A stretch of DNA of 61,860 nt from Prosthecobacter sp. (GTDB lineage: Bacteria > Verrucomicrobiota > Verrucomicrobiia > Verrucomicrobiales > Verrucomicrobiaceae). Made by a program: the position numbers and the translations under genes. The notes below the pieces were generated by a model that was not told where the DNA came from, searched no databases, and was given only the letters and a program-made list of their open reading frames with translations. The DNA is taken from assembly GCF_034366625.1 (NCBI RefSeq), contig NZ_JAXMIH010000017.1, positions 1 through 61,860 of the forward strand, given 5' to 3'. This document shows positions 33,883 to 41,954 of this stretch, one piece after another (the stretch's first letter is position 1; each line of letters begins with the position of its first letter).

Positions 33883-34204
33883 GGGCCGGGAGTCAGAAAG
33901 TGGGTGAAAATGTCAGGCGCGCCGCGTCAGATCGGGAGACGCAGGGTGCAAAGCATGTTTTATGCCGATCAGGACGGCTTGTAAACACTGGAAATAAAGG
34001 GGAAAGCGGGACGGAGGTCAAGAGGGCAGGAGCGGGTCAAGGAAGGGTCAAGCCTCGTCAAGGGGGTCAAGACGGGGGCTACACACCCCAATCCACCCCC
34101 TTGACCCTTCCTTGACCTCTTGACCACCCCTTGACCTCCGACGTGACATTCATACCAAAACCCATCACCGCCGGGCCTTGCTTCCTCCCGGCAAAACCGC
34201 TCCA
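33883..34204. other. Divergent intergenic region between exbB-like and nagA-like genes
   Basis: The 322 bases hold no gene. They should contain two diverging promoters. Most of the central part is the GTCAAG/CTTGAC array described separately. Because both flanking genes point outward, a terminator function is not expected here. Confidence 0.45.
34017..34135. repeat. Phased inverted array of GTCAAG/CTTGAC hexamers (array A)
   Basis: Five GTCAAG copies start at 34017, 34036, 34047, 34057 and 34066, and four CTTGAC copies start at 34100, 34111, 34119 and 34130. Spacing is mostly 8-11 bp. Bases 34035-34052 and 34100-34117 form a perfect 18-bp inverted repeat with a 47-nt loop. Two related arrays occur at 41021 and 60193. 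Confidence 0.85.
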
Positions 34205-35122
34205 ATGGCCCGCATGAAACCCTTCGATCTCCAGGTCAATGGCTACGCTGGCACCGACTTCAACGGCGACGCCCTCACCGCCGAAGCCCTCCACCACGCC
34301 TGCGAGTGCCTCCTTGAAGACGGCTGCGACAACATCCTCGCCACCTTCATCACCGATGAAATCCCCACTCTGGAGCATCGCATCGGCAAACTCGTCGAAT
34401 TGCGCGAAAAAGACGAACTCGCCCGCCGCATCATCACCGGCATCCACATCGAGGGGCCGTTCATCAACCCCATCAAAGGCTACGTCGGCGCCCATCCGTC
34501 CCACGCCGTGAAACCGGCCAACATCGACGACGCCAAACGCCTGCTCGCCGCCGCCGGGGGCCTCGCCAAGCTCGTCACCCTCGCCCCCGAGCACGATGAG
34601 GGCAGCAAAACCACTGCCTTCCTCGCCGCACAGGGCGTCACCGTCGCCGCCGGCCACTGCGATCCCTCGCTTGATCAGCTCAACGCCGCCTGCGATGCCG
34701 GTTTGAGCATGTTCACCCATCTCGGCAACGGCTGCCCCGTGCAGATGCACCGCCACGACAACATCATCCAGCGCGCCCTCAGCCTGCACGACCGCCTCTG
34801 GCTCTGCTTCATCCCCGACGGTGTCCACGTGCCCTTCTTCGTGCTGAAAAACTGGCTGCGTGGCATCGGCCTCGACCGCACCATCTTCGTCACCGATTGC
34901 ATCTCCGCCGCCCGCCTCGGCCCCGGCCGCTACACCCTCGCCGGCTGGGACATCCTCATCGGCGACGACCTCGTCGCCCGCTCCCCCGATGCCACCCACT
35001 TCGTCGGCAGCACCGTCACCGTCCCGCGCATCAAAGCGAACGCGTATGAGCAGCTTGGAATGAGCGAGGAGGAGTTGAAGCGGGTGATTGATGTGAATCC
35101 AAGGAAGGCGATTCACTGTTGA
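34205..35122 (+). CDS. nagA: N-acetylglucosamine-6-phosphate deacetylase-like amidohydrolase
   Basis: NagA removes the acetyl group from GlcNAc-6-phosphate during amino-sugar and peptidoglycan recycling. Family motifs are present: DLQVNGYAGTDFNGD, GIHIEGPFINPIKGYVGAHP with the metal Glu, VAAGHCDP and MFTHLGNG with metal His residues, PDGVHVP, and FVTDCISAA with the catalytic Asp. From 34205 the protein has 305 residues, shorter than the usual 370-390, since the outer beta domain is reduced at the N-terminus. ATG at 34214 is an alternative start. It stands alone without nagB. Confidence 0.86.
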   Translation: MARMKPFDLQVNGYAGTDFNGDALTAEALHHACECLLEDGCDNILATFITDEIPTLEHRIGKLVELREKDELARRIITGIHIEGPFINPIKGYVGAHPSHAVKPANIDDAKRLLAAAGGLAKLVTLAPEHDEGSKTTAFLAAQGVTVAAGHCDPSLDQLNAACDAGLSMFTHLGNGCPVQMHRHDNIIQRALSLHDRLWLCFIPDGVHVPFFVLKNWLRGIGLDRTIFVTDCISAARLGPGRYTLAGWDILIGDDLVARSPDATHFVGSTVTVPRIKANAYEQLGMSEEELKRVIDVNPRKAIHC

Positions 35123-35181
35123 AACAGAGCTAGATTTCACCACTCAGCGACAGCAGGTTCTGAATATTCGATTCCTCCGCA

Positions 35182-35661
35182 ATGAATGCATTCCATACCA
35201 AAAACAAACCTGAAGCGATGCTGTTGCTTTCATGCTTATTTTTCCTTACCATAGCAATTGGCCAGGAGTCCAAGAGCAATTATCAACTGATGGTGGGGCA
35301 TTTGTTCGACGAATCATCGGTCTGCCACGTGAAGGGACTGTATGTCCATGAAGACGGGGGGCACAAAATCGACTTTAGAGCGGAGAAAAAAGAAGATTTG
35401 AAATTGTTGCGCACATTCTTTCTTAATAACAAACCAGAATTTCTGGGGTTGTGGGAGCCCGGGAAAATGCCGCTTTCGATGTATTCATCCCAACTAACTT
35501 TTACCTGGATGAAAAAGAACGGTAAAAAGATAGGGCATGCCGAATTAATTAATGGAGACACGCTTATCATTAACGACAAGCACATCTATAAACTGGATGA
35601 TGAAACGCTGTTGGTATGTGCATCGTCGTTGGCCCTTCCCAAGCTTTTCGGCAGAAAATAG
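35182..35661 (+). CDS. Secreted hypothetical protein, AT-richer than its surroundings
   Basis: The 159-residue product has a signal-like segment (about 12-28, MLLLSCLFFLTIAIG) and a small domain with aromatic and charged residues. I do not recognise it. Base composition is visibly lower in GC than the neighbouring genes, and codon choice is mixed with many AAA, AAT and TTT codons, which suggests recent acquisition. The start at 35182 is favoured by the signal peptide. A 138-nt gap follows before the lipase maturation factor gene. Expression and function are uncertain. Confidence 0.6.
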   Translation: MNAFHTKNKPEAMLLLSCLFFLTIAIGQESKSNYQLMVGHLFDESSVCHVKGLYVHEDGGHKIDFRAEKKEDLKLLRTFFLNNKPEFLGLWEPGKMPLSMYSSQLTFTWMKKNGKKIGHAELINGDTLIINDKHIYKLDDETLLVCASSLALPKLFGRK

Positions 35662-35799
35662 AAAATGGAACTTGGGAAACGGCCTCGCCCTGCATGATTT
35701 TATTTCCAAGGCCCTCACACACCTGCACCACCGTAACAAAGCAAAAGACATTTTGGCTTCACTGGCTGCAAATTGTTCTGTAGAAGTCGATTGGACGCC

Positions 35800-37350
35800 A
35801 TGAACCCGTTCTCCTGGCTCGAATCCCATCGCGGACGCTACACCGTCGTCCGCTGGCTGTTTCCGCGTTTGCTCGCAGCGATCTATCTCATCGCCTTCGT
35901 CTCCTGGGGCCTGCAATATGACGGGCTGGTGGGCGAGAACGGCATCCTGCCCGCGAAGAACCTGCTCGAAAACGTCCACGCCTTCGAGGAGCGCGAGCAC
36001 AAGACGCTGTTCTGGCAGTTCCCGGGCGTGTTCCACTGGCATTACAGCGATGCCTTCGCGCATGGCTGCCTGATCGCCTGCGGCATCCTTTGCGTGCTGG
36101 TGATGGCCGGGGTGGCGCAGGGACCGCTGCTGGCGCTGCTATGGTTCGGTTATCTCTCCTTCGCCACCACGGGCGACATCTTCATGGGCTACCAGTGGGA
36201 TGCGCTGCTGCTGGAGGCCGGATTCCTCGCGCTGTTCGTCGCACCGTGGCGACGGTGGTCGTTTCGCGGCCTTACCGAGCCGCCGCGCGGCTCGATCTTC
36301 CTTCTCCACTGGCTTTTGTTCCGCCTGATGTTCCTCTCCGGCTACGTCAAGATCGGCGGCGGCGATCTGCCGTGGGAAAACATGACAGCGCTGCTCTACC
36401 ACTACGAAACGCAGCCGCTGCCGAACGGTTGGTCGTGGCTCGCGCATCACTGGCCGCGCTGGTTCCACGTGGCAAGCTGCTGGATCATGTATGGCATCGA
36501 GCTTGTCCTGCCATTTGCCATCTTCGCCGGTCGCTGGGGCCGCTTGATCGCCGCGCTCGGCTTTGTCTTCCTCATGGTGATGATCTCGGTCACCGGGAAC
36601 TACAATTTCTTCAACTGCCTCACCGTCGCCCTCGCCCTCACGCTGCTGGACGACCGCTGGTGGCCGAAATTCGTGCGACGCTGGCTGCGCATCGACGCCG
36701 AGGCCCCGCGCCCGTCCCTCCTGCGCTGGACGCAATGGCCCGCGTTCGTCGCAGTCACGCCCGTGGTGCTGTTCACCCTCCTCGCCGCCGAATCCTTCCT
36801 CGCAGCACGCATTCGCGGCTTCAAGCCCGTGCTTCCCACAGCCCTGCACGAAAAATTCGACGCCCCCATCGCCAGCACGCGCAGCTTCAACGCCTACGGC
36901 CTCTTTCAGGACATGACCGAGGAGCGCCCGGAGATCCTTCTGGAAGTCAGCGACGACGGCGCGCTCTTCCTGCCGCTCGATTTCAAATACAAGCCCGGCG
37001 ATCCGAAGATCGCGCCCCGCTTCATCGCCCCGCACCAGCCCCGGCTCGACTGGCAGATGTGGTTTGCCGCGCTCTACCCCGGCTACGATCCGCAGCGCGA
37101 TGCCAACCCAAACTCCCCCATGCACTGGTTCGGCCAGTTCCTCACCGCTCTGCTCCAGCACAAGCAGCCCGTGTGGGATCTGCTCGAACCACCGCCCTTC
37201 CCCGTCGAAAAAATCACCCACGTCCGCGCCCGGCTCTACCGCTACCACTTCACCCCGCCCGAAGCGCAAAAAGTTTCCGGCGAGTGGTGGGAACGCCAGC
37301 TTCTCGGCAACTTCAGCGGCACCGTGACGCTGAATGCCGCCCGCCGCTGA
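35800..37350 (+). CDS. Lipase maturation factor (LMF1/2)-family membrane protein
   Basis: Lipase maturation factors are multi-pass ER proteins in animals that help lipases fold, and bacterial homologues are of unknown role. The 516-residue protein has several membrane helices through about residue 330. Characteristic segments are GENGILPAKNLLENV, GYQWDALLLEAGFLALFVAPW, LFRLMFLSGYVKIGGGD, LLYHYETQPLPNGWSWLAHH and TGNYNFFNCLT. A soluble C-terminal domain has PRLDWQMWFAAL and RLYRYHFT. The ATG at 35800 gives the usual N-terminus; upstream codons do not fit. It appears monocistronic. Confidence 0.88.
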   Translation: MNPFSWLESHRGRYTVVRWLFPRLLAAIYLIAFVSWGLQYDGLVGENGILPAKNLLENVHAFEEREHKTLFWQFPGVFHWHYSDAFAHGCLIACGILCVLVMAGVAQGPLLALLWFGYLSFATTGDIFMGYQWDALLLEAGFLALFVAPWRRWSFRGLTEPPRGSIFLLHWLLFRLMFLSGYVKIGGGDLPWENMTALLYHYETQPLPNGWSWLAHHWPRWFHVASCWIMYGIELVLPFAIFAGRWGRLIAALGFVFLMVMISVTGNYNFFNCLTVALALTLLDDRWWPKFVRRWLRIDAEAPRPSLLRWTQWPAFVAVTPVVLFTLLAAESFLAARIRGFKPVLPTALHEKFDAPIASTRSFNAYGLFQDMTEERPEILLEVSDDGALFLPLDFKYKPGDPKIAPRFIAPHQPRLDWQMWFAALYPGYDPQRDANPNSPMHWFGQFLTALLQHKQPVWDLLEPPPFPVEKITHVRARLYRYHFTPPEAQKVSGEWWERQLLGNFSGTVTLNAARR

Positions 37351-37450
37351 GACATTCGTCATTTTCCATCCGCCTTTCCCCTTGCTTCGATCTCAAACAG
37401 CGCCACTATCGCGGCCCCTCGCTCCTCATAGGAGTACGGGAAACACATTT

Positions 37451-37527
37451 CGGGGCGTAGCTCAGCCTGGTAGAGCGCTTGCTTTGGGAGCAAGAAGTCG
37501 TCAGTTCGAATCTGGCCGCCCCGACCA
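37451..37527 (+). tRNA. tRNA-Pro (TGG)
   Basis: A complete 77-nt cloverleaf is present: acceptor CGGGGCG/CGCCCCG, D arm GCTC-AGCCTGGTA-GAGC, anticodon arm CTTGC-TTTGGGA-GCAAG with anticodon TGG, variable AAGTC, T arm GTCAG-TTCGAAT-CTGGC and encoded ACCA. A small AT-rich hairpin (37527-37545) follows, with a T-rich tract that could end the transcript. Confidence 0.97.
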
Positions 37528-37579
37528 TCTGAAAAACTTTCAGATTTCAGCTTTTCCTATTTCAGCTTTTCATACTGTC

Positions 37580-38074
37580 GTGTCCGCCCTTTACGCCGTC
37601 GCACTCAGCACCTTCAAGGAAATGGGCTGGCACTACCGCGAAGTCACTGGCCAGGAAGTGATCGAGTCCGATTTCGAGGCGCATCACGCGAAAATCCCGC
37701 TGCACATGCAGGTCTTCGGCGAGACGCACATAGCCAGCGTCGTGGCCCTCTCCTCGCTCCAGGTTCCTGCCTCGCACCGCCTTGCTGTGAGTGAACTCAT
37801 CATGCGCACCAACAAGGAGCTGAACCTCGGCAACTTCGAACTCGAGTGGGACAGCGGCCAGGTGATGTTCCGCATCAGCAATGTCTTCCCGCCCAACCGG
37901 CACGACCAGCGCATCCTCGCCAGCATGGTTCACTCCGCTGTCGCCGAGACGGACCGTCTCACGCCCTACCTCGGCGAAATCGTCCGCACGCCCAAAGGCG
38001 AGCTGCTGCTGCTCAAGGTCGCCGATTTAATGAAACGCGAAGATTTGCTCCCGCCCGCGCCCGATGCAGAGTGA
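37580..38074 (+). CDS. YbjN-like domain protein
   Basis: The 164-residue product resembles YbjN/type III secretion chaperone-like proteins, a small alpha/beta fold found in many bacteria with poorly defined regulatory roles. Segments supporting this are MRTNKELNLGNFELEWDSGQ followed by VMFRISNVFP and a helix with MVHSAVAETDRLTPYLGE. No clear ATG exists near the start, so a GTG at 37580 was taken, 52 nt after tRNA-Pro. A longer open frame runs back through the tRNA and is not credible. Read-through from the tRNA promoter is possible. Confidence 0.65.
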   Translation: MSALYAVALSTFKEMGWHYREVTGQEVIESDFEAHHAKIPLHMQVFGETHIASVVALSSLQVPASHRLAVSELIMRTNKELNLGNFELEWDSGQVMFRISNVFPPNRHDQRILASMVHSAVAETDRLTPYLGEIVRTPKGELLLLKVADLMKREDLLPPAPDAE

Positions 38075-38084
38075 TCGTGCGTGA

Positions 38085-38103
38085 CACAGGCTGCCAGCCT
38101 GTG
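38085..38103. repeat. Short palindromic hairpin of CACRGGCT...AGCCYGTG type (copy 1)
   Basis: CACAGGCT and AGCCTGTG form an 8-bp stem around a 3-nt loop, between the YbjN-like and PH-domain genes. A second copy with the same design occurs at 50435. There is no U-tract, so this looks like a dispersed REP-like unit rather than a terminator. Confidence 0.6.
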
Positions 38104-38108
38104 CTTCC

Positions 38109-38882
38109 ATGCCGCCATCGCCTGTCATCATGCCCGCACGCTACACGCTTCAGAACCATCCGGCCTTTGGCGAACCGCTGTCGAAAGAGGATCTCTACAC
38201 GCTCGTCGCGCGTGGCTCCCTTGCCCGTGGCGAGATGTGCGTTGATGAAGACACCGGCCTCACCCACACCGTGGGCGAAGTCGTCAGCGGCATGCGCCGT
38301 CCCAGCGCCAGCAGCGGCCAGTCGCGCCTCGACCGCCCCGCTTACCGCGAGATCAGCCCCGATGCCGATGGCTTTGAAGAGGAGGAAATCATCGAAGATG
38401 TGGAAGGCGAAGATGATGATTTCAACTACACGCCCAGCGGCGAGGTCATTCTGCATCACGCGCATCCTTCCTGGCTTGGTTACACCAAGGCCCTCTTTCT
38501 CGTCCTGCTGCTCCTCATCGCCGCCGGCCTGCTGTTTGCCATCCAGCTCGAATACGCTGTCATCGCCCTGCTGTGCTCTTCGTCCACGCTCATCGCCATC
38601 GGCATCGCCCGCTACTCGCACGACTACATCGTCACCCGCGAACGCGTGGAGCTGATCTGGGGCATCATCGGCCGCAGTTCCAAGGAAGCACGCATCTGCG
38701 ACATCCGCAGCATCGACGTGTACGAGTCCGGTCTCAAAGGCCTCCTCGGCCTCGGCACCATCGACTTCTCCACCGCCGCCAACGCCGGCATCGAGGTGCA
38801 GTTCAAAGACATGCGCCAGGCCCACGAGGTGAAGGATCTCGTCCGCAAGCTGCAAAAAGGCGTCGATCCCACGGAAGACTGA
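38109..38882 (+). CDS. Membrane protein with bacterial PH (DUF304-type) domain
   Basis: The 257-residue product has a GYF-like N-terminal segment (PLSKEDLYTLVARGSLARGE), an acidic linker at about 85-105 and two adjacent membrane helices at about 128-172. A bacterial PH domain then contains YIVTRERVELIWGIIGRSS and LLGLGTIDFSTAA. Bacterial PH proteins of this kind sit in the membrane and their ligands are mostly unknown. ATG at 38130 is an alternative start. It follows the YbjN-like gene across a short hairpin and precedes a two-component pair on the same strand. Confidence 0.75.
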   Translation: MPPSPVIMPARYTLQNHPAFGEPLSKEDLYTLVARGSLARGEMCVDEDTGLTHTVGEVVSGMRRPSASSGQSRLDRPAYREISPDADGFEEEEIIEDVEGEDDDFNYTPSGEVILHHAHPSWLGYTKALFLVLLLLIAAGLLFAIQLEYAVIALLCSSSTLIAIGIARYSHDYIVTRERVELIWGIIGRSSKEARICDIRSIDVYESGLKGLLGLGTIDFSTAANAGIEVQFKDMRQAHEVKDLVRKLQKGVDPTED

Positions 38883-38888
38883 CTCACA

Positions 38889-38970
38889 ATGACGAAGCCC
38901 GAATGGCGAATGACGAATGGATTCGGCTGGCGTCTCGCCAGCTTGATTTCGTCATTCATCATTGCTTCGC
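38889..38970. repeat. Period-7 AATGACG-type repeats at the start of the kinase gene
   Basis: Imperfect heptamers of the GAATGAC/CGAATGG type cover 38886-38924, and the complementary form CGTCATTCATCATT occurs at about 38957-38970. Another ATTCGTCATT lies near 39034. The predicted start codon lies within the repeat. Confidence 0.6.
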
Positions 38971-41033
38971 TTCGCTCCACCCTTTGGGGCAGCACACGCT
39001 TCGCGGTGCTGGCTGTCTCGCTTTGCTCGGCTCTGCATTCGTCATTCTCAGCTGAGCTGAGCCGCGCCATCGACATCCGCACATTGTCGTATGAGCGCAG
39101 TTTGGAAAAGCTGTCCGTCGAACTCACCGCCACCGTCGGCTTCGTCGAAAGCGGTGGCACCGTTTTTGTTCAAGACGACAGCGCAGGCACTCATCTGCAC
39201 TTCAAACCTGCCCGCAATGACCTCCGCGTCGGTGATCGCGTGCGCGTGAAGGGCACCACGCTCGCCGGGCTCTACTTTCCAGGTGTCGATGTCACCGAAC
39301 TCGAAATCCTGGGCCACGAATCGCCTCCTGCTGCCGTATCCGCGACCTACGACGACCTCGCCGCCGGCCGCTTCCACTATCAACGCGTCATGGCTGAAGG
39401 ACTGGGCCGCACTTTGACGCCGCTCGATGAAAACCGCTCGCTTCTACGTCTCGCGATGGGCAGCCGCGTGATCGAAGTCCGCCTCGATTCACCACCCGAA
39501 TCCGCGCCCTCAGTGGTCGATGCCCGCCTCCGCATCACCGCCCTCGCCGCCGGTGGCATCAATGACCGTCGCCAGCTCGTCTTCCCGTATCTGCGCGTCA
39601 CCGATTGGAGCGATGTCGAAATCAATCAACCCACCACCGCGCCAGAATCGCTTCCCATCATCTCCGTCGCCACCCTGCTGCGCTTTGGAGCTGCCGACGA
39701 GCCGCACCATCGCGCCCGCATTCGCGGCACCGTGCTCGCCGCATTCAACGATGGCCGCGTTTTCCTGCGTGATTCGACGCCACCGCCGCCGCCACGCGAA
39801 AAACCGAAGGACGAACCTCCCAAGCCTCCGCAATCGCCCTCCATCGCGATTCGTCTCACCACACCGGTGAATCTAACGCCAGGTCATCTCGCCGAAATCA
39901 CCGGCTTTCCCGTCATGACTGGCTTCAGCGCCTCCTTGGCTGATTCACTCGTGCTTTCCGCCGAACCCGCCGAATTGCCTGCTGCCTCGCTTGTTTCGCT
40001 CAAAGAGTTCCAAGACGGCTCCCATGATGCGGATCTCGTTCAGCTCACCGATCCGGCTGTTCTGAACGATTATTTCCGCACCAACGACGGTTACGAACTG
40101 CGCCTCACCTCCGGCAGCACCTCCATCCGCGCATTCCTGCTGCAAACATCCGCGCCATCGCTCGAAATCGGCTCCTCCTGCAAACTCACCGGCATCTGCC
40201 TCGTCGAATCCGCCACCACGGACAAAGGCTTCCGTTCCGAGCCCGACCGCGCCTCGCTGCTCCTGCGTTCCATTAACGACATCCAAGTGCTCAGCACCGC
40301 GCCATTTTGGGATGCCAAGCGCCTCGTCATCGCCATCACCATCCTCGGTGCCCTCGTTTCGCTCACGTTGTTCTGGATCACCCAGCAGCGCCGCCAGATC
40401 ACACGCCTCGAACGCAAAATCGTCCAGCAGGCCACGCTTGAGGAACGCCAGCGCATCGCCCGCGAGTTCCATGACACGCTCGAACAAGAACTCACCGGTC
40501 TCTCCCTCCGTCTCGATGCAGCCACCACACGTCCGCTGGAGGACAAAGCCCGCACTCTGCTCGAAACAAGCCGCAGCCTCGTCTCCCGCATCCAAAGCGA
40601 GGCTCGCAACCTCGTCTCCGACCTGCGCGACACCGAGCATGCCACCACCCTCGCCGAAGCCCTCCAACTCCTCGCAGACCGCGCCCCTGATGGCGTCGCC
40701 ATCACCCTCGACATCACTCCCATTCCTCCCATTCCATCCCCTGTGACCCATCACCTGCGGATGATTGCCCAGGAAGCCATCACCAACGCCCTCAAGCACG
40801 CCCAGGCCACCGCAATCACCCTCCATCTCTCCACCACTCCATCACTCCTCACCCTCCGCATCATCGATAATGGCTGCGGTTTCGCCGCTGAGGCCGAAAC
40901 CCACGGCAAACCCGGCCACTTCGGTTGTATCGGCATCCGGGAGCGCTGCCGCAAGATCGGAGCCGAAGCTGAGTGGAAAAGCCAGCCCGGCCAAGGCACC
41001 AACATCACGATCACGCTCCCCTTGACCTCTTGA
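38889..41033 (+). CDS. NarL-type sensor histidine kinase with multi-module beta-rich periplasmic sensor
   Basis: The kinase of a two-component system, about 714 residues. A signal/anchor region lies at about 38-54, and a long periplasmic part of repeated OB-like beta modules spans about 58-450 (GTVFVQDDSAGTHLHFKPA, GDRVRVKGTT). A membrane helix at about 476-497 leads to a HisKA_3 domain with the phospho-acceptor His528 in RIAREFHDTLEQEL. An HATPase domain has EAITNALKHAQA, DNGCGF and GIRERC. The cognate regulator follows 26 nt later. The first 30 or so codons lie in a period-7 repeat, so the true start may be downstream. Confidence 0.88.
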   Translation: MTKPEWRMTNGFGWRLASLISSFIIASLRSTLWGSTRFAVLAVSLCSALHSSFSAELSRAIDIRTLSYERSLEKLSVELTATVGFVESGGTVFVQDDSAGTHLHFKPARNDLRVGDRVRVKGTTLAGLYFPGVDVTELEILGHESPPAAVSATYDDLAAGRFHYQRVMAEGLGRTLTPLDENRSLLRLAMGSRVIEVRLDSPPESAPSVVDARLRITALAAGGINDRRQLVFPYLRVTDWSDVEINQPTTAPESLPIISVATLLRFGAADEPHHRARIRGTVLAAFNDGRVFLRDSTPPPPPREKPKDEPPKPPQSPSIAIRLTTPVNLTPGHLAEITGFPVMTGFSASLADSLVLSAEPAELPAASLVSLKEFQDGSHDADLVQLTDPAVLNDYFRTNDGYELRLTSGSTSIRAFLLQTSAPSLEIGSSCKLTGICLVESATTDKGFRSEPDRASLLLRSINDIQVLSTAPFWDAKRLVIAITILGALVSLTLFWITQQRRQITRLERKIVQQATLEERQRIAREFHDTLEQELTGLSLRLDAATTRPLEDKARTLLETSRSLVSRIQSEARNLVSDLRDTEHATTLAEALQLLADRAPDGVAITLDITPIPPIPSPVTHHLRMIAQEAITNALKHAQATAITLHLSTTPSLLTLRIIDNGCGFAAEAETHGKPGHFGCIGIRERCRKIGAEAEWKSQPGQGTNITITLPLTS

Positions 41034-41049
41034 CCGTTGACTCCTTGAC
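41021..41049. repeat. Short CTTGAC array (array C) across the kinase stop codon
   Basis: CTTGAC starts at 41021, 41029 and 41044, with GTTGAC at 41037. The units are 7-8 bp apart, overlap the kinase stop and end 11 nt before the response-regulator GTG start. Confidence 0.7.
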
Positions 41050-41059
41050 CTTTCCCACC

Positions 41060-41686
41060 GTGCCCGCCTCTCCTATCACTCTCCTTCTTATCGACGATCA
41101 CTTTGTTGTCCGTAGCGGTCTCGTGGCATCGCTCGAACTCGAAGATGACCTCAAAGTCGTCGGCGAAGCCGATCGTGGTGAAGACGCCGCCAAACTCTTT
41201 GCGAAGAAGAAGCCGGACATAGTCCTCATGGACCTCCAACTTCCCGGCATCAGCGGCATTGAAGCCACTGCTGCATTGATTCGCGAGCATCCCACCGCCC
41301 GTGTCCTCATTTTCTCCACCTTCGCCCGCGATGAAGAAATCCACGCCGCGCTGAAGGCTGGAGCCCTCGGCTACCTCCAGAAATCCTCCTCCCGCGACGA
41401 CCTCCTCGCCGCCATTCGCACCGTCGCCCAAGGCGAGCGCAGTTTGCCCGCCGACATCGCCCAACGCCTCAAAGACCGCCTCGCCGAGCCCGAAATCACC
41501 CCCCGCGAGCGTGAAATTCTCACCCTGATCACGCAAGGCAACGCCAACAAGGAAATCGCCGCCACTCTCGGCATCGGCGAGGACACCGTGAAGCAGCACG
41601 TCAGCCGCATCTTGATGAAGCTCAAAGTCAACGACCGCGCCCAGGCCACGGCAGAGGCGATTCGGCGGGGTTTGGTGCAGGTTTGA
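41060..41686 (+). CDS. NarL/FixJ-family response regulator
   Basis: This DNA-binding response regulator is the likely partner of the preceding kinase. The receiver domain (1-120) has the acidic pair in LLIDDH, the phosphorylation site Asp58 in LMDLQLPG, and the switch residues FSTF and LQKSS. A C-terminal LuxR-type helix-turn-helix (about 145-205) reads TPREREILTLITQGNANKEI then IGEDTVKQHVSRILMKL. The start is a GTG at 41060, giving 208 residues. An in-frame upstream ATG would overlap the kinase and add a non-homologous extension. Confidence 0.92.
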   Translation: MPASPITLLLIDDHFVVRSGLVASLELEDDLKVVGEADRGEDAAKLFAKKKPDIVLMDLQLPGISGIEATAALIREHPTARVLIFSTFARDEEIHAALKAGALGYLQKSSSRDDLLAAIRTVAQGERSLPADIAQRLKDRLAEPEITPREREILTLITQGNANKEIAATLGIGEDTVKQHVSRILMKLKVNDRAQATAEAIRRGLVQV

Positions 41687-41779
41687 ATCCCAAAGAGAGA
41701 AACGTGGGCATTTTTGCCAGAGTTCCCCTCGAAGGCTGCGCCTCATCCCTCTTTTTCACTGCTGCGCAGTGACGCGAGA

Positions 41780-41870
41780 TGGCGGACAGGGAGGGATTCG
41801 AACCCTCGGTACCGGATTAGGGTACACACGCTTTCCAGGCGTGCTCATTAGACCACTCTGACACCTGTCC
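41780..41870 (-). tRNA. tRNA-Ser (GGA)
   Basis: This is a complete 91-nt class II tRNA on the minus strand. It has acceptor GGACAGG/CCTGTCC, anticodon arm CACGC-CTGGAAA-GCGTG with anticodon GGA, a long variable arm of serine type, a T arm around AGGGTTCGAATCCCT, and encoded GCCA. Confidence 0.96.
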
Positions 41871-41954
41871 AAACTCTGGCTCCTGCGAAAGGAGAGCGCG
41901 GATAGTGGCGCAGGCGAAGGCACAGGCAAGCTGATTCTGCCTGCGAGAGGCCGG

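Noticed and set aside
36090..37460. 456-codon frame overlapping the lipase maturation factor gene
   Set aside because: It is Arg/Ala/Pro-rich shadow coding in another frame of a GC-rich gene and ends in intergenic DNA.
37334..37579. Upstream extension of the YbjN-like frame through tRNA-Pro
   Set aside because: It would translate a complete tRNA gene; the GTG after the tRNA is the sensible start.
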